Assembly: GCA_009760855.2 (NCBI GenBank)
Contig: WPIO01000052.1
Coordinates: forward strand, 308,001-372,000
Direction of reading: 5' to 3'
DNA: 64,000 nucleotides
DNA from: Cristatella mucedo
Taxonomy: Eukaryota > Bryozoa > Phylactolaemata > Cristatellidae
The notes beneath the pieces were generated by a model. The model was not told the DNA's origin. It saw only the letters and a list, made by a program, of their open reading frames with translations, and did no database searches. Each line of letters opens with the position of its first letter. The stretch's first letter is position 1. Both the position numbers and the translations under genes were made by a program. Below are positions 38,501-46,130 of this stretch, piece after piece.

Positions 38501-39098
38501 CCACAGCTTCAGGCACCAGGGGCTGAAGTCCTAAAAACTCACCCATATTTCTGCATCCACACACTCCGTGCGAAAAATCCTCTTAGCACGGCTGAAGCTG
38601 CTTTAGCTGTAAATGTGTGGGGTAATTGGAGGGTTGTCTACGATTTCAGGCATATTAAAGTGATGTGCAGCATGTGAAAATAGATATAGACAGCCTAGAA
38701 ACAGAGACTTAAACCGTTAGCTTGTATGCCTTTAGTGTGACATTGTCCTATTGGATTCCCTATAACCTTTATGACTGGTATTTTGAAATTAATTTCTTGT
38801 AGAAATGCTTGAATTTTCTAGCCAATGTAGCTGCCTTGGGTGAACTGGTTGAGCCTTATTTTAATTTTCAGGCTCTTGAACATTGTTAATTCATTTCATT
38901 AGGGTGTTTTAAAGAAACCCTTAACTGACGAAGAAGTTGCAACAAAACGACGCATGCTGAATGCTACTGGTGTGCTTGGCTCAAGGAACTACAGCGACAA
39001 CGACGGCAAGAATAGTAGCCTTGAACAAGCTGCAAGTATACCTGATACTAAGAGAAAATTACTCCCGGTTAACATCAGTGGCATCAGATCGATACCAG
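346..39098 (+). CDS. WD40-repeat protein, probable NACHT-WD family (partial, 14 exons)
   Basis: This is a gene-level entry; each exon is listed separately. Fourteen exons (346-525, 5074-5283, 6473-6613, 7759-8048, 8273-8473, 17417-17522, 24609-24777, 25139-25499, 27214-27429, 27538-27883, 31971-32028, 32072-32148, 33436-33659, 38903-39098) join with matching phases at every junction and give about 925 codons without a stop. The first exon encodes a helical segment like the linker after the NACHT module in NWD1/TEP1-type proteins. Later exons encode WD40 blades, with signatures such as LISSSADGTIRVFD, LALATSDHKLLMW and VAVWSLESGKILHKL. In known families such proteins are cytoplasmic STAND-type scaffolds or sensors; the function here is inferred only from that likeness. 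The NACHT end is upstream of the window. The final exon is unresolved, and phase-neutral exons could have been missed. Confidence 0.6.
526..1004. other. Intron, nothing recognised
   Basis: Start of a 4.5-kb intron. I see no coding motif or named repeat before the LINE-B relic. Confidence 0.4.
1005..2810 (+). repeat. LINE-B relic, very degraded
   Basis: This matches, in order, pieces of the better-preserved LINE-B at 57032-60398. The 5' part at about 1010-1150 and the endonuclease start at about 1500-1600 (phrases equivalent to the NVRSLNTKG and LLTETW regions) are recognisable. So is the stretch before the RT at about 2110-2270 and 2350-2750. Many stops, frameshifts and internal deletions are present. 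A CT microsatellite sits inside it at 1819-1894. It lies in the first intron of the WD40 gene. Confidence 0.7.
1809..1894. repeat. Poly-C / (CT)n microsatellite
   Basis: A run of C is followed by about 37 CT units. It gives a spurious Ser-Leu open frame on the + strand, which is not a gene. Confidence 0.97.
3053..3135 (+). repeat. LINE-A 3' tail fragment
   Basis: This is the diagnostic LINE-A end: AAAGCGCCTAGAAAGAGATT, then a complementary GGGCGCTTTATC arm, then ATT/ATC repeats. Only the tail is present. Confidence 0.85.
3136..5073. other. Intron, no feature recognised
   Basis: Rest of the first intron. It holds only short open frames with no recognisable domain. A GC-richer patch at about 4090-4550 has no match I can name. 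Confidence 0.4.
5074..5283 (+). CDS. Exon b of the WD40 gene
   Basis: The acceptor CAGCCTGTAG precedes 5074 and the donor GTAAGT follows 5283. The phase is one-to-one with exons a and c. The 70 codons are open, with beta-rich sequence (QVWVLVVGLEHNALVV, GSYLVIEL) consistent with WD40 blade strands but without a clear WD dipeptide. Confidence 0.5.
6473..6613 (+). CDS. Exon c of the WD40 gene
   Basis: The acceptor TGCTTTTCAG and donor GTAAGT are strong and phases match both neighbours. The exon encodes a short blade segment that contains DGDHFSLVTATQ and ends VFVFS. Confidence 0.6.
6788..7372 (-). repeat. LINE-A 3' end carrying a nested SINE1
   Basis: On the - strand this is the 3' end of LINE-A. 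The tail arm is at 6788-6815, followed by the 3' UTR and the last part of the RT C-terminus (7190-7370). It is split by SINE1 at 6965-7133, so the SINE landed after the LINE. Confidence 0.85.
6965..7133 (-). repeat. SINE1 (tRNA-derived)
   Basis: The - strand reads a tRNA-like head with a B-box-like GGGTTCGATTCC, then a body containing GATAGCCGTAAAGGCTCTTC. The same head and body recur at 35061, 35550, 46905 and 63441. Confidence 0.85.
7759..8048 (+). CDS. Exon d of the WD40 gene
   Basis: The acceptor CTTCGTTTCAG ends at 7758 and the donor GTAAGG starts at 8049. The frame stays open for 96 codons and the phases match exon c (phase 1) and exon e (phase 0). The product includes MLAFRASYKEMVVVWGVGLH and RIFTVLHTGGNFSVV, typical of consecutive WD40 strands. 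A competing open frame at 7643-7831 does not fit the phase chain. Confidence 0.65.
8150..8242 (+). repeat. LINE-B 3' tail fragment
   Basis: This is a short copy of the LINE-B terminus, AGTCTTTATGGCTTTATTGA then GAGTTACAGACGAAGATACA and CATA repeats. It lies about 30 bp before the next exon's acceptor. Confidence 0.8.
8273..8473 (+). CDS. Exon e of the WD40 gene
   Basis: The acceptor CCGGTACAG is followed by 67 open codons and the donor GTAAGC. The blade signature LLALATSDHKLLMWGSSKD is the clearest WD40-type motif so far in the gene. It begins and ends in phase 0. Confidence 0.75.
8803..9472 (+). repeat. LINE-A, 5'-truncated
   Basis: The RT C-terminal end is recognisable (HFRLT-like and FSESN-type phrases at about 8990-9100), then the 3' UTR with GCATGC elements, then the AGAAAGCGATTGAGTTCTCT tail and ATT repeats. 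It is 5'-truncated and frameshifted. It lies in the 8.9-kb intron after exon e. Confidence 0.85.
9473..11539. other. Intron, no feature recognised
   Basis: I find no repeat family shared with the rest of the window and no coding motif. Open frames here, such as 10483-10809 on the - strand, show no recognisable domain. Confidence 0.35.
11540..13612 (+). repeat. LINE-B copy, RT region to 3' end
   Basis: Parallel to 58280-60398 of the younger copy. It contains the pre-RT spacer, a degraded reverse transcriptase, a recognisable DYCNSLLAGLPKK C-terminal block (about 12960-13010) and the GAGTTACAGACGGAGATACA tail. Many stops and frameshifts are present. It keeps the arginine codon CGA at about 12784 where the younger copy has TGA. 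Confidence 0.85.
13985..14690 (-). repeat. LINE-A fragment (RT C-terminal region)
   Basis: The - strand shows degraded remnants of the block that reads LQLVQNSAARLVYRERC in the copy at 22625-23302. The region upstream, which carries an ARNLGV-type phrase, extends to about 14690. It is 3'-truncated and decayed. Confidence 0.7.
14945..15165 (+). repeat. LINE-A short internal fragment
   Basis: A + strand piece equivalent to the NIAKIRACLDKDT...LIHAF part of LINE-A, truncated on both sides. Confidence 0.6.
15166..17416. other. Intron, no feature recognised
   Basis: Short AT-rich tracts (AATAATAAC near 15190) are present, but I can name no repeat or exon. Open frames are short and featureless. 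Confidence 0.35.
17417..17522 (+). CDS. Exon f of the WD40 gene
   Basis: A strong pyrimidine tract and CAG precede 17417, and GTGAGT follows 17522. The exon is phase 0 to phase 1 and encodes a blade segment with DCVYLITTTSSGARF and the end KRLDWA. It joins exon e and exon g in frame across introns of 8.9 and 7.1 kb. Confidence 0.6.
17523..18669. other. Intron, no feature recognised
   Basis: No repeat or exon recognised before the LINE-A block. Confidence 0.35.
18670..20490 (-). repeat. LINE-A copy with nested SINE2
   Basis: The - strand shows the LINE-A 3' UTR (GCATGC elements at about 18760-18800) and degraded RT C-terminus. The RT core region at about 19560-19860 corresponds to the SNLASKFQSGFRANHST block of the 22.4-24.0 kb copy. 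SINE2 interrupts it at 20022-20160. The 5' limit is fuzzy. Confidence 0.7.
20022..20160 (+). repeat. SINE2 (tRNA head plus LINE-A-like tail)
   Basis: A tRNA-like head has an A-box-like TGGTTCAGCGG and a B-box-like GGGCTCGAGCCC. It is followed by a tail, AGTGCCTGAATAGAGATCAA then GTTCTCTTGGGGCGC, that matches the LINE-A 3' terminus. Related copies are at 41015 and 56951. Confidence 0.8.
20491..22387. other. Intron, no clear feature
   Basis: It may include the degraded 5' part of the neighbouring LINE-A, but I cannot align it by eye. No exon is supported. A 76-codon open frame at 21852-22082 has no recognisable domain. Confidence 0.3.
22388..23965 (-). repeat. LINE-A copy, best preserved in the window
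   Basis: Two adjacent - strand frames, 23305-23964 and 22625-23302, carry the reverse transcriptase and its C-terminal part. Visible motifs are QSGFRANHSTESALL, YGVPQGYLQSPVLF (the VPQG block), [12 protein letters not shown] (the YADD catalytic box) and DFYNSMLAGRPACAIRRLQL. The 3' UTR and the GCGCC...GGGCG tail stem follow at 22388-22600. The endonuclease is missing, so the copy is 5'-truncated. Family assignment (CR1/L2-like) rests on motif style and is inferred. Confidence 0.9.
23968..24060 (-). repeat. LINE-B 3' tail fragment
   Basis: The - strand reads AACACCCACTTAGTCTTTGT and ends in GAGATACATTATATTACATT, the LINE-B terminus. It abuts the LINE-A copy. Confidence 0.7.
24061..24608. other. 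Intron, no feature recognised
   Basis: Unique-looking sequence up to the acceptor of exon g. Confidence 0.4.
24609..24777 (+). CDS. Exon g of the WD40 gene
   Basis: The exon has acceptor TTCTAG and donor GTTTGT, phase 1 in and phase 2 out. It encodes the textbook blade LISSSADGTIRVFDR followed by GNGLYGLSVAKK. This is the strongest single piece of WD40 evidence in the window. Confidence 0.8.
24983..25012. repeat. (GT)n microsatellite
   Basis: About fifteen GT units in the short intron before the next exon. Confidence 0.95.
25139..25499 (+). CDS. Exon h of the WD40 gene (two blades)
   Basis: The acceptor GTGTTTAG is followed by 120 open codons. The frame continues the codon split by exon g. 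It encodes VAVWSLESGKILHKLYHL and FIVTADISTLFIWKLED, two successive WD40 blades, then a third partial blade ending in IISLSWSPLGLALL. The donor used here is GTAGGT (phase 0); GTGTCA four bases later is an alternative. Confidence 0.8.
25712..26230 (-). repeat. LINE-A fragment with internal deletion
   Basis: The 3' tail arm at 25712-25760 is joined almost directly to RT-core sequence (about 25800-26200), so most of the RT C-terminus and 3' UTR is missing. Confidence 0.75.
26231..27213. other. Intron, no feature recognised
   Basis: No repeat or exon recognised. Confidence 0.35.
27214..27429 (+). CDS. Exon i of the WD40 gene
   Basis: The acceptor GCTGCTGTAG and a phase-0 start follow exon h. 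It encodes SLMISSHDRAIPKMCCVF and GRLFILAHNSLKETDR. The proposed donor GTGTGT at 27430 gives an in-phase join to exon j across a 108-bp intron; a later donor would shift the frame. Confidence 0.6.
27538..27883 (+). CDS. Exon j of the WD40 gene
   Basis: The acceptor TTTGTTTTAG and donor GTAAGTT bracket 115 open codons. Beta-strand-rich sequence includes NMFVLAFRHHVVFFNFEKNS and GVQSGLAIHFFEV, which fits degenerate WD40 blades. It ends in phase 1. Confidence 0.7.
27884..29814. other. Intron, microsatellite only
   Basis: Apart from the TA tract at 29551-29582 I see no repeat family and no supported exon. A candidate acceptor at 28180 would give a stop at once in the required phase. Confidence 0.35.
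29551..29582. repeat. (TA)n microsatellite
   Basis: About fifteen TA units, with related TATAGTATATATA stretches just before. Confidence 0.95.
29815..30780 (-). repeat. LINE-B, 5'-truncated
   Basis: The - strand ends in the LINE-B terminus (29815-29850). It carries KELGWLPVDQQIQTKVLMLT and KACYGLTPPYLAELRHQF of the RT C-terminal region, then degraded RT up to about 30780. Stops are present. Confidence 0.85.
30781..31970. other. Intron, no feature recognised
   Basis: AT-rich sequence without an identifiable repeat or coding motif. Confidence 0.35.
31971..32028 (+). CDS. Exon k of the WD40 gene (short)
   Basis: The acceptor AAAGTGCAG ends at 31970 and the donor GTAACG starts at 32029. Phase 1 in and phase 2 out match exons j and l. 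The 19 codons include GGIVSVYVLPNEP, a WD40-like strand. The exon is short, so the call rests mainly on phase agreement. Confidence 0.4.
32072..32148 (+). CDS. Exon l of the WD40 gene (short)
   Basis: This is separated from exon k by only 43 bp (GTAACG to AATTACAG). It encodes NATLFFADGTREQHVPMTHL. The donor GTCACT is weak. Phase 1 at its end fits exon m. An alternative is that this block is not spliced as drawn. Confidence 0.4.
32149..33435. other. Intron, no feature recognised
   Basis: No repeat family or exon recognised. Short open frames at 32658-32870 and 33137-33379 lack domains. Confidence 0.35.
33436..33659 (+). CDS. Exon m of the WD40 gene
   Basis: The acceptor TTTTTCTGCAG (or a second AG six bases later, same frame) is followed by 74 codons and the donor GTAGGA. 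It encodes SDGRHCIVTKMPKMVHLYRL and VALTHDCRHVLVAMTDTRLL, two WD40 blades. It ends in phase 0. Confidence 0.75.
33660..35060. other. Intron, no feature recognised
   Basis: No repeat family or coding motif recognised. Confidence 0.35.
35061..35225 (+). repeat. SINE1 (tRNA-derived)
   Basis: The head TAGGTAAGGCGGTCGC and B-box-like GGGTTCAAATCC are followed by the GATAGCCGTAAAGGCTCTTC body. It resembles the 6965 copy in reverse complement. Confidence 0.85.
35550..35705 (-). repeat. SINE1, degraded
   Basis: The - strand body is recognisable (GCTGTTGAATCAGCT arm, GTCATAGCCCGTAAGGAAC), with a damaged tRNA-like head. It forms a divergent pair with the copy at 35061. Confidence 0.65.
35870..36054 (-). 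repeat. Possible LTR piece of the gypsy remnant
   Basis: It lies just downstream of the retroelement pol end on the - strand and contains a polyadenylation-like AATAAATTTACTCTG. LTR termini and a second copy were not found, so this is an inference from position. Confidence 0.3.
36055..37440 (-). mobile_element. Ty3/gypsy-like retrotransposon remnant
   Basis: On the - strand, from high to low coordinates, a gag-type zinc knuckle (CNTCQKLGHLAVR, about 37330-37410) comes first. It is followed within about 200 bp by the integrase H2C2 zinc-binding region (36972-37208; LYIPQSLQAFLLEQIHYG...RARSCVCW...SCSFCQ). Then comes an integrase-core start with FYSRYMEI (about 36830-36870), and a basic C-terminal end with SGRGIKPVRRLDL near 36060. 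Protease, reverse transcriptase and RNase H are absent, so there is a large internal deletion. Stops and frameshifts are frequent. It lies in the last large intron of the WD40 gene. Confidence 0.75.
37590..37790 (-). repeat. LINE-A 3' UTR fragment
   Basis: It contains the GGTTAGTG...GGCATGCATTAGCACATAAAGG-like block and the start of the RT C-terminus. A short internal duplication (TTAGCACATAAA) is visible. Confidence 0.6.
37791..38902. other. Intron, no clear feature
   Basis: Imperfect repeats of a GTGGACCACAGCTGTGCA-type unit occur at about 37930-38050. Nothing else is recognised. Confidence 0.35.
38903..39098 (+). CDS. Exon n of the WD40 gene (C-terminal tail)
   Basis: The acceptor TTTCATTAG is followed by 65 open codons in phase 0 and the donor GTGTGT. 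The sequence is polar and low in strands (KKPLTDEEVATKRRMLNATG), as expected for the tail after the last blade. It ends in phase 1. Confidence 0.65.
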
Positions 39099-39734
39099 GT
39101 GTGTATGATACTGCTTGATACTGAAATGTTGCATTTATATTGCGACATATTAGCACTAGTTATATGTGCATACCATTTGAGGTAGTTGGTAACAGGCATA
39201 ATAATGTCATCTGCTACAAAAAAGTGAGATTACCGTCAGTCGATCACTTCGGTGTGATAATTGGTTGCCTGCTAATGCCCTGGCATGGCTTGCTGAAGTG
39301 ACTGTTCCATCACGCTGGACGGTTTTAGGGGCAGGTTCAATTTTTTCTTTCTTTGCCAATTGATTTAAAGATAAATAATGTAGCTGGATTATTCTGTTTC
39401 TCCGATCCTGACTTCTAAGCTAGAGCTTTACCTCCCTTGTTTTCTGTGCCTTAATAACAATTTTGTGCGTCTTTATCATTAGAATGATGCTAGTAAGGAG
39501 ATCGGTGCTTTCCACTTCGCCGGTTCAGGTATGCCAAGATGAAGCTAGAAAACTCCTAAAGGGCCGGTCAGCACTTCTGTCTATGTGAAGAGAGTGCAGG
39601 CTGCAGAAATTCAATGGCCACCCTTCCAAAACTCTTATCAACTTTAAACCTGTTTAGGTTTTAATACTATCCATGTTCAATATTAGCTATTCGAGTGCTC
39701 ATCGCATTAATAATAACAATGCATGATACTGCAG
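39099..39734 (+). other. Probable location of the last exon, unresolved
   Basis: Several acceptors (for example near 39150 and 39498-39506) would give short phase-compatible endings with a stop. I cannot choose between them. Confidence 0.3.
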
Positions 39735-40605
39735 CCTCAGACACCCTTAATCTCTTTCTATGCACATGACATGTGCTGAAAAGGAAGAATGATTGAATGT
39801 TTAGTAGTAGCGTGCTCAATGACGAAAAGCACAATATGGTTAGAGGTGACATGCATTGAGTCAGCATGCACACATGATTAGTGGCAGTATGTATAGTGTC
39901 AGCAAGCATAAGTACACAAAGGACGAATCACATGAATCCACTAAATGCTGTGATAAATAGATGTGTTTTAGCTTCTTTTCAAACGTGGTCAAGTCAGCGG
40001 ATGTCGTGCCGCCAGTTGGAAGTGAGCTCTGGGCTTTGGGAGCTTGGGTACTAAAGGCATGGTCTTTAGAGGATTTGAGGTATGCATGAGGTTACCTAAA
40101 CGATTAGATTTAGAAAAGTAGGTGGTACGAAGCTGAGCCCGGTAGGGAATATATAATAGGTAAGCTGGAGCCAAATAGTAAAGGGACCTAAAAACGAGTG
40201 ACAAATCTTGAAATTAATACGTTGCTAGACTGGGAGCCAGTGCAGGTACAGGTGAGAAGGGTTGATGTAACAACTTCGACTCTCACGACAGACAAGCCTA
40301 GCTGCAGAGCTTTACACCAGCTGTAAGCGTCTGAGTGCACAGGCCGGTAGACCAGCAAGCAGTGAGCTGCAAAAGTGAAAACGCGATGTCACAAATGCAT
40401 GGACTAATTTAGATGTGATATCCTTGTCTAAACAAGCCCATATTTTAGCAATGTTATGGAGCTGAAAGTAGGCTGTGGAGCTGATGTGGTCGTCTAATGG
40501 AAGGTCACTTTTGAACAGGACACCTAGATTTCGTGCAGATTCAACAGGAGATATGCTGGCAGAACCGACTTTGAGCGTTCGCCTTTCCAATTTCTGAATC
40601 ATAAT
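39735..40605 (-). repeat. LINE-A, 5'-truncated
   Basis: The tail arm is at 39735, the 3' UTR with GCATGC elements at 39850-39900, and the RT C-terminal frame (40312-40602) includes SARNLGVLFKSDLPLDDHIS and FCSSLLAGLPACALRRL. Stops are present. Confidence 0.85.
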
Positions 40606-40697
40606 TGGTGTGCATGTGCCTGCTCACACTGTGCGTGCTGCTTGGGGATGTTGCCACAAATCATTTGGTAATGCTTTTCACACAGCATATTTAAAGT

Positions 40698-40755
40698 TCC
40701 TAGAAATTTATTCATTTCTCTGAGGCCGCTATGCAAATGGATTAATATTATTGTA
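40698..40755 (+). repeat. LINE-A tail fragment
   Basis: It carries TTCATTTCTCTGAGGCCGCT then an ATT-rich end, on the strand opposite to the preceding copy. Confidence 0.55.
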
Positions 40756-41014
40756 TGTAATTAATTACTGGATCGACGAACGTGAAGCTTGGCACAAGTC
40801 ACCGTGGCAATGTGTAAAATAAAAATATTTTAATGATAACCTGAGATATTGACATAGTTAATGAATCCCACTGTACTGGATGACTTTCATGGGCAAAATT
40901 TCCAAACAAACTTAAGCCCACATGCGATAATAGACCTAACCAATTACGAAAGATAAAACGAGCAAGATATATAATTGTCACCACAGCCATCGATTCAAGT
41001 ATACTATGTATATA

Positions 41015-41160
41015 TGTGCTGGTTTGGTTGAGCGTCTGAGTTGTTCTCCCATCCGAGGCAAAGTCCATGGCCGAGGTCATGGGCATGAGCCCCTGGCGTA
41101 TGCGAAGCTTGAATAGAGAGTAAGTTCGCTTAGGGCGATATAATAATCATAATAATAATA
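41015..41160 (+). repeat. SINE2
   Basis: The tRNA-like head (GGTTTGGTTGAGCGTCTGAG, B-box-like GGGCATGAGCCCC) is followed by the LINE-A-like tail GAATAGAGAGTAAGTTCGCT and AAT repeats. Confidence 0.7.
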
Positions 41161-41164
41161 ATAC

Positions 41165-41375
<211 letters not shown>

Positions 41376-43180
41376 AAACGTCTGGTGGTAACATACGCAA
41401 GCATAAGACATTGTATAAGCATACAAATAAATATATGCTGTACGAATGAATTATTTGGGTACTAAAATTCTAAGGGGCTAATTGTTCTACATGAATGGGT
41501 TTCTTAAGAAATTGAGGCAATAAATAAGAATTTAGAGATGTGTGATAGTGTTTCAGGAGATTGCACTACTTTGTCTGAATAAATGCAGATTTTTTAACAT
41601 GAATAGATATAGCATGTGCAACTTTCGAAAAATAAGAGATACCCTCCAAATAAGTTGTTATGAATCTTTTTTGAGCAACAATTACTGTAAGACCCAAGCT
41701 TATTGTCGCGAAAATACGTTAGAGTCTAGACCCCTTGACACGTGGCACGTACTGTATTGTATATTCACTGCATTCCACACCGGCCGTTTAGCTTCTTTGG
41801 GATTGATATACGCCATCAAGGCTCACTCAGGCAAGGGTCGATAGATGCAATTTAAAAAAATGCATTCGAAATGTGCATAGTCACGATTGGCTAGGGCTCA
41901 TTTTAAGGCTAAAAAAGTGAGGTGTGGTGCTGATCGTTTTTTAATTAAAAAAAATGTATAAACCGTCTCCCATTCGTATCGTCTTTTTTATTGCCAATTC
42001 ACATTGTTTGGAAATGCAATTTTGTCTGCAGAACTAACGTTAATTGTGTCAGTCTCCTCTTCATAGATGAAGATTCGACAAAAAGAGACGAAGCTTACGT
42101 ACGATGCATTATTTCATCAACATGGAAATTAATCCGACCAAAAGTTAACATCAGAGAGCAGTGTTGATTTAGTCGAACCTTGTGACGTTACACTTACGAT
42201 TTGATGATCAGTCTGAGATTCTCAAGCTCCTTGCTAATATTCTGCATGCTCATAAGGAGGTATTTCTATATTTAGGATATTCGTTTCACCATTTGTGACA
42301 TTAATGTCCTTGAGAGCCACTGCATTCCCAAGCTCATTGCAAAGATTTATCATGGTCAAAACGTGGCATTTTTATAATTGCCTGTGATTTTTTCATTCGT
42401 GACATTTGCGTCCTTGTGTCCCACTGCGAACTTTCATTCAATAAAAGACATTCCCATCAGCAATAAAATCTAGTTTCCGCATGATCACCCTACAATTCAT
42501 CATTCGCTTTCGGTTCCTTAATCTGAACACAATGCATACGATCAAGCGGTGGAGAGTATATATGCTTTAGCACCGTTGTGATAGCCGGATTTGTCTCTAA
42601 TGCCTTTTCAGATGGTAAATGCAAAAACATAGATTCCTGGTTGAAGTTACGTTACAGCTGTTTGCCTGACGTGGTTTAAAAGAGCGACTGTCTGGCAGAC
42701 ACTAAGTCATTTTTGTCGGTAGTCTTTTTTTTCAATTGAACGAAGAAGTAAGGAAACTGCTCATCCTCAGCCATTTTAAACCAATAGCAAAAGCAGAGAT
42801 TTGGCCCAAGTTTGCCGAAAGTACGGCAGCGAAGCTATGGCATACTGTTTGCAGTGTTCAATTATAGCGGTGAAGCTATCGCTTAGTGCCAGCAGTATAG
42901 CGGTCAAGCTATCGCCTAATGTTTTTTATCCAAGAACCCAAGCCATTACCTAGTGTTGGCAGTGAGGATATCTTCTTTGAAGATCTCTTGAAATTAGCTC
43001 ACCTTATAGGACTATGGGTTACTTACCGATAGCTAGCTAAGGATCTAACCAGTTTTCTCCATCGAGGCTAAACTTCTATAGTCCAGTCCGTCAGGCCTTC
43101 AATAAAATGCTGTCGCGGCCCGTATTTCCTACCATAACCCTCTATCACCACCTTTCAATGACCTAGAAAAGCGTTCCAAC
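41376..43180. other. Intergenic, minisatellite-like repeat only
   Basis: About three imperfect copies of a roughly 45-bp unit with TAGCGGT(G/C)AAGCTATCGC occur at 42828-42925. Two related segments with TTCGTGACATTTGCGTCCTT-type text lie at 42270-42330 and 42395-42440. No gene is supported. Confidence 0.4.
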
Positions 43181-43510
43181 TGGGGCTTTAAAAATAGTCG
43201 ATTTTCACTATTCGGCCGAGTGCGAATAATCGACCAACTATTCGTCTAAATACGACTTGTGTACAGAACAGGTCGATCTACAAAACTTAAATTCAAAATG
43301 CATGCAAAAGCTGCATTTCAGTAAACTTGATACGAAAACTAAAAGTGATCAGTTAATCGCATGCAACGTTTTCACTCTTTGTCAGAATGGGTAAACTAGG
43401 CATGCGAAGCCAAAATAGGGTCACGTGACTTTTGTTTTTAGTCTTCCTTACCTCTACTATTTGGCCGACTACCGAATAACTAGTTGACCACCGTTGCATA
43501 ACACTCGCTT
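43181..43510. repeat. Possible non-autonomous hAT-like element (MITE)
   Basis: Both ends carry related inverted text (ACTATTCGGCCGA on one side, ATTCGGTAGTCGGCCAAATA in reverse complement on the other), the style of hAT-type MITEs. Precise termini and an 8-bp duplication could not be shown. Confidence 0.3.
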
Positions 43511-45384
43511 CGGTGGTGGTGGTTATTTGGATTCTCATGGAGACATGAACGAGGGCGGACGTGAGCGACAAAGGTGACTCCATCTTTATTCTCTCAAAGC
43601 ATACCTATAGGAGCTGGTTGACTCACCATAGATGGGGCAGTACAGATGTGGTAGGAAACATCTTTACATCAAGGGCCGGACGCTGCCAATGAATGAGTCA
43701 ATTGCTCAACCAACTTCTGCAGGCTGGGGCATACATTAGTGGCCGAATGCTGCTGCACTACTTAAGATAGCAGAAGCAGCAGGCGCTTGCAACTCCACCA
43801 TTCAGCTCCAAAGCGAATATGAAATGAATTTTAGGTACAGCACTAATTCGAAAGCATTTTCTGACATGAATAGTTCGGTGTTTTCTCTTTATCAAAACTG
43901 TAATGTCTGCCAACCGGCCAATGCCCACGTATTCGGATTTGAGAACTGAGAGCCACGTAATTTTCCAGGATTTTAATTGTACAAAAGTTTCAGTCAAAGG
44001 CAGCTGGAAAGAATGTGCCATATAGTGGCAGAGCAATAACTGGTATCCGGCAAAATAATTGTGGTTGTAGTCTCATAGTTTAGGGGGTTCAGCTGCCAAG
44101 CTAACTGATCGTCCAAGAAGGCACAAATTGTATATCAATACAGTAACCGTTCTAGAATGTTTGAGTGGAAGCATGACTGATCAGAGAGAATTTAGAATTT
44201 ACTTGGTTCTTTGACTGGGGCTGTTGCGTGCACCTGCGGCTTCTGCTGTACATAGCGAATCGCCTGAAACTAATGCACATGCCTCAGCTGTGGCCAATAG
44301 TTAAGCCATTGAAGCAGTGCAGCGTTGGGCCACTAATACAGGTTATATTTCGTATCATCTGCTACGATTGATCGAGCTCTCATATGTCATTGAGAGTAAT
44401 CAAGCTAAGTATCGTTTACCGCGAACGAGCGCCTGCTGTGTCTCCGTGAGACTCCCACTAGAACAGCCGCTGCTAGGGACAATCACACAACAGGGCCAGC
44501 AGGCCCTTGTGAAAGGGGGAGCAAGACTATATTGTCGCATTAAAAGATTAAGGTCTTAAGAAACTTCCTGCATGGCTACCGCCAGACTCAAAAGCACTGA
44601 GTCAGACAGACTCCTTTTTCTTGCATCTAAGTCTTAATGCTTTTGTTTTTCACCGTTGACCCGATTTAACTGGCTGTCTCAAAATAAAAAAATTGGCATA
44701 TTAACTTAAGTTGACTTACATAGAAAAAGACGAAGTTATTGTTACTCCGCCTATTTGAAAGCGATTGAAGATTATGTCAGCATCCGAAGAAAAGTAGAGG
44801 AAGTAAGCATGGAAATAGCGGTAGTGTAGTTTCAAATGAAATCCAATAGGAACATCGTATTGCACGTTTCCATAGCCAATTTCCTGCATATTTGCAGTGG
44901 ATTCAAGTGTAGTACTGTGGATTTTGGCTAGGGCCACCACCTTTGCAGCCTATTTTTATGAAAATTCTTTAGTAAAGTGGCATGAAATTTGATGGTTTCG
45001 TATTGACCTACACACTTTGAGTGCACTAAAATATATACTCCAAACTAGAGCTTCGAACCCCTATGTCTGATCAATTTTCACTTGCAGTTGATTGCTGGAA
45101 TTCGTTGAACCCCAGTCATTGTAACGAGCAAGTGCAAATCCTATAACTGGCTGGCAATTTCTTCAGGTGGCTATTAATAGGATCCGAACCACAGATTATG
45201 GCTCCGGTTTCGCTTAATTTGTTCAACTCATAAACCGCTAATAATCTCAAGAACTTCACAATTTAACCTAGTTTTCGTAATCTCGCTTCACTGTTAATGC
45301 AATCAAATCGAATGAGTGGTTTCAGAAATGTCAAGTAAAGGCCGGACAATGCAATAGCCTTATAATAGAGTAATGATAAAAATA
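43511..45384. other. Intergenic, no feature recognised
   Basis: Open frames at 43758-44036 and 44317-44559 have no recognisable domain. No repeat family of the window is seen. Confidence 0.35.
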
Positions 45385-46130
45385 CACTTGATAAAGCGCC
45401 CTCAGAGAACTCAATCTCTTTCTAGGTGCTTTACATTTGCTGCAAATTGAAACGCGATTGAATGGTGAATAATATTATGCTTGATAAATGACATGAATAA
45501 CTTGGTTAGGGGTGACATGCACAGAGTCAGCATACAAGTGTGGTTAGTGGCAGCATGCACAGTGTCAGCAAGCATAAGCACATAAAGGACAAATCACAGG
45601 GAACCACTAAATGCTGTCATTAATAGGTGCATTTTTAAGTTCTTTTTAAATGTGGTCAAATCAGGAGATGCTTTGACGTAAGTTGGTAGTGAGTTCCAGG
45701 CTTTGGAGCAGACAAACTAAATGCACTGAGTCTCCAAAGGATTTGAGGTTTGTTCGAGGTTTTGGTAAACTGTTGGATTCCGAAAAGCTATTGGTACGAT
45801 GCTTGGTCTGGTGGGGGAGTAGATCTGAGAGATAGGCCGGAGCCAAAGAATAAAGTGACCTAAAAGTGAGCGGCAAAACCTTGAAGTCGATCCGTTGCTT
45901 GATGACTGGTAGCCAGAACAGGTCGGCGAGAAGTGGTGTGATGTGGCAACTGCAACGCTCACGACAGACAAACCAATCTCCAGGGTTGTGCACCAACTGT
46001 AAGCACCTGATTGCACATGCCGGTAGGCCAGCAAGCAGCGAATTACAGAAGTCAAGATGGGATGTCACAAATGCATGGACCATAGTAGGTGTTGTATCCT
46101 TATCTAAACAATCCCTAATTTTAGCATTGT
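45385..46130 (-). repeat. LINE-A, 5'-truncated
   Basis: The tail stem is at 45390-45430, then the 3' UTR, then an RT C-terminal frame (45661-46083) with HAFVTSHLDFCNSLLAGLPA and YSLAPAYLSDLLPHQTKHR. Confidence 0.9.
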
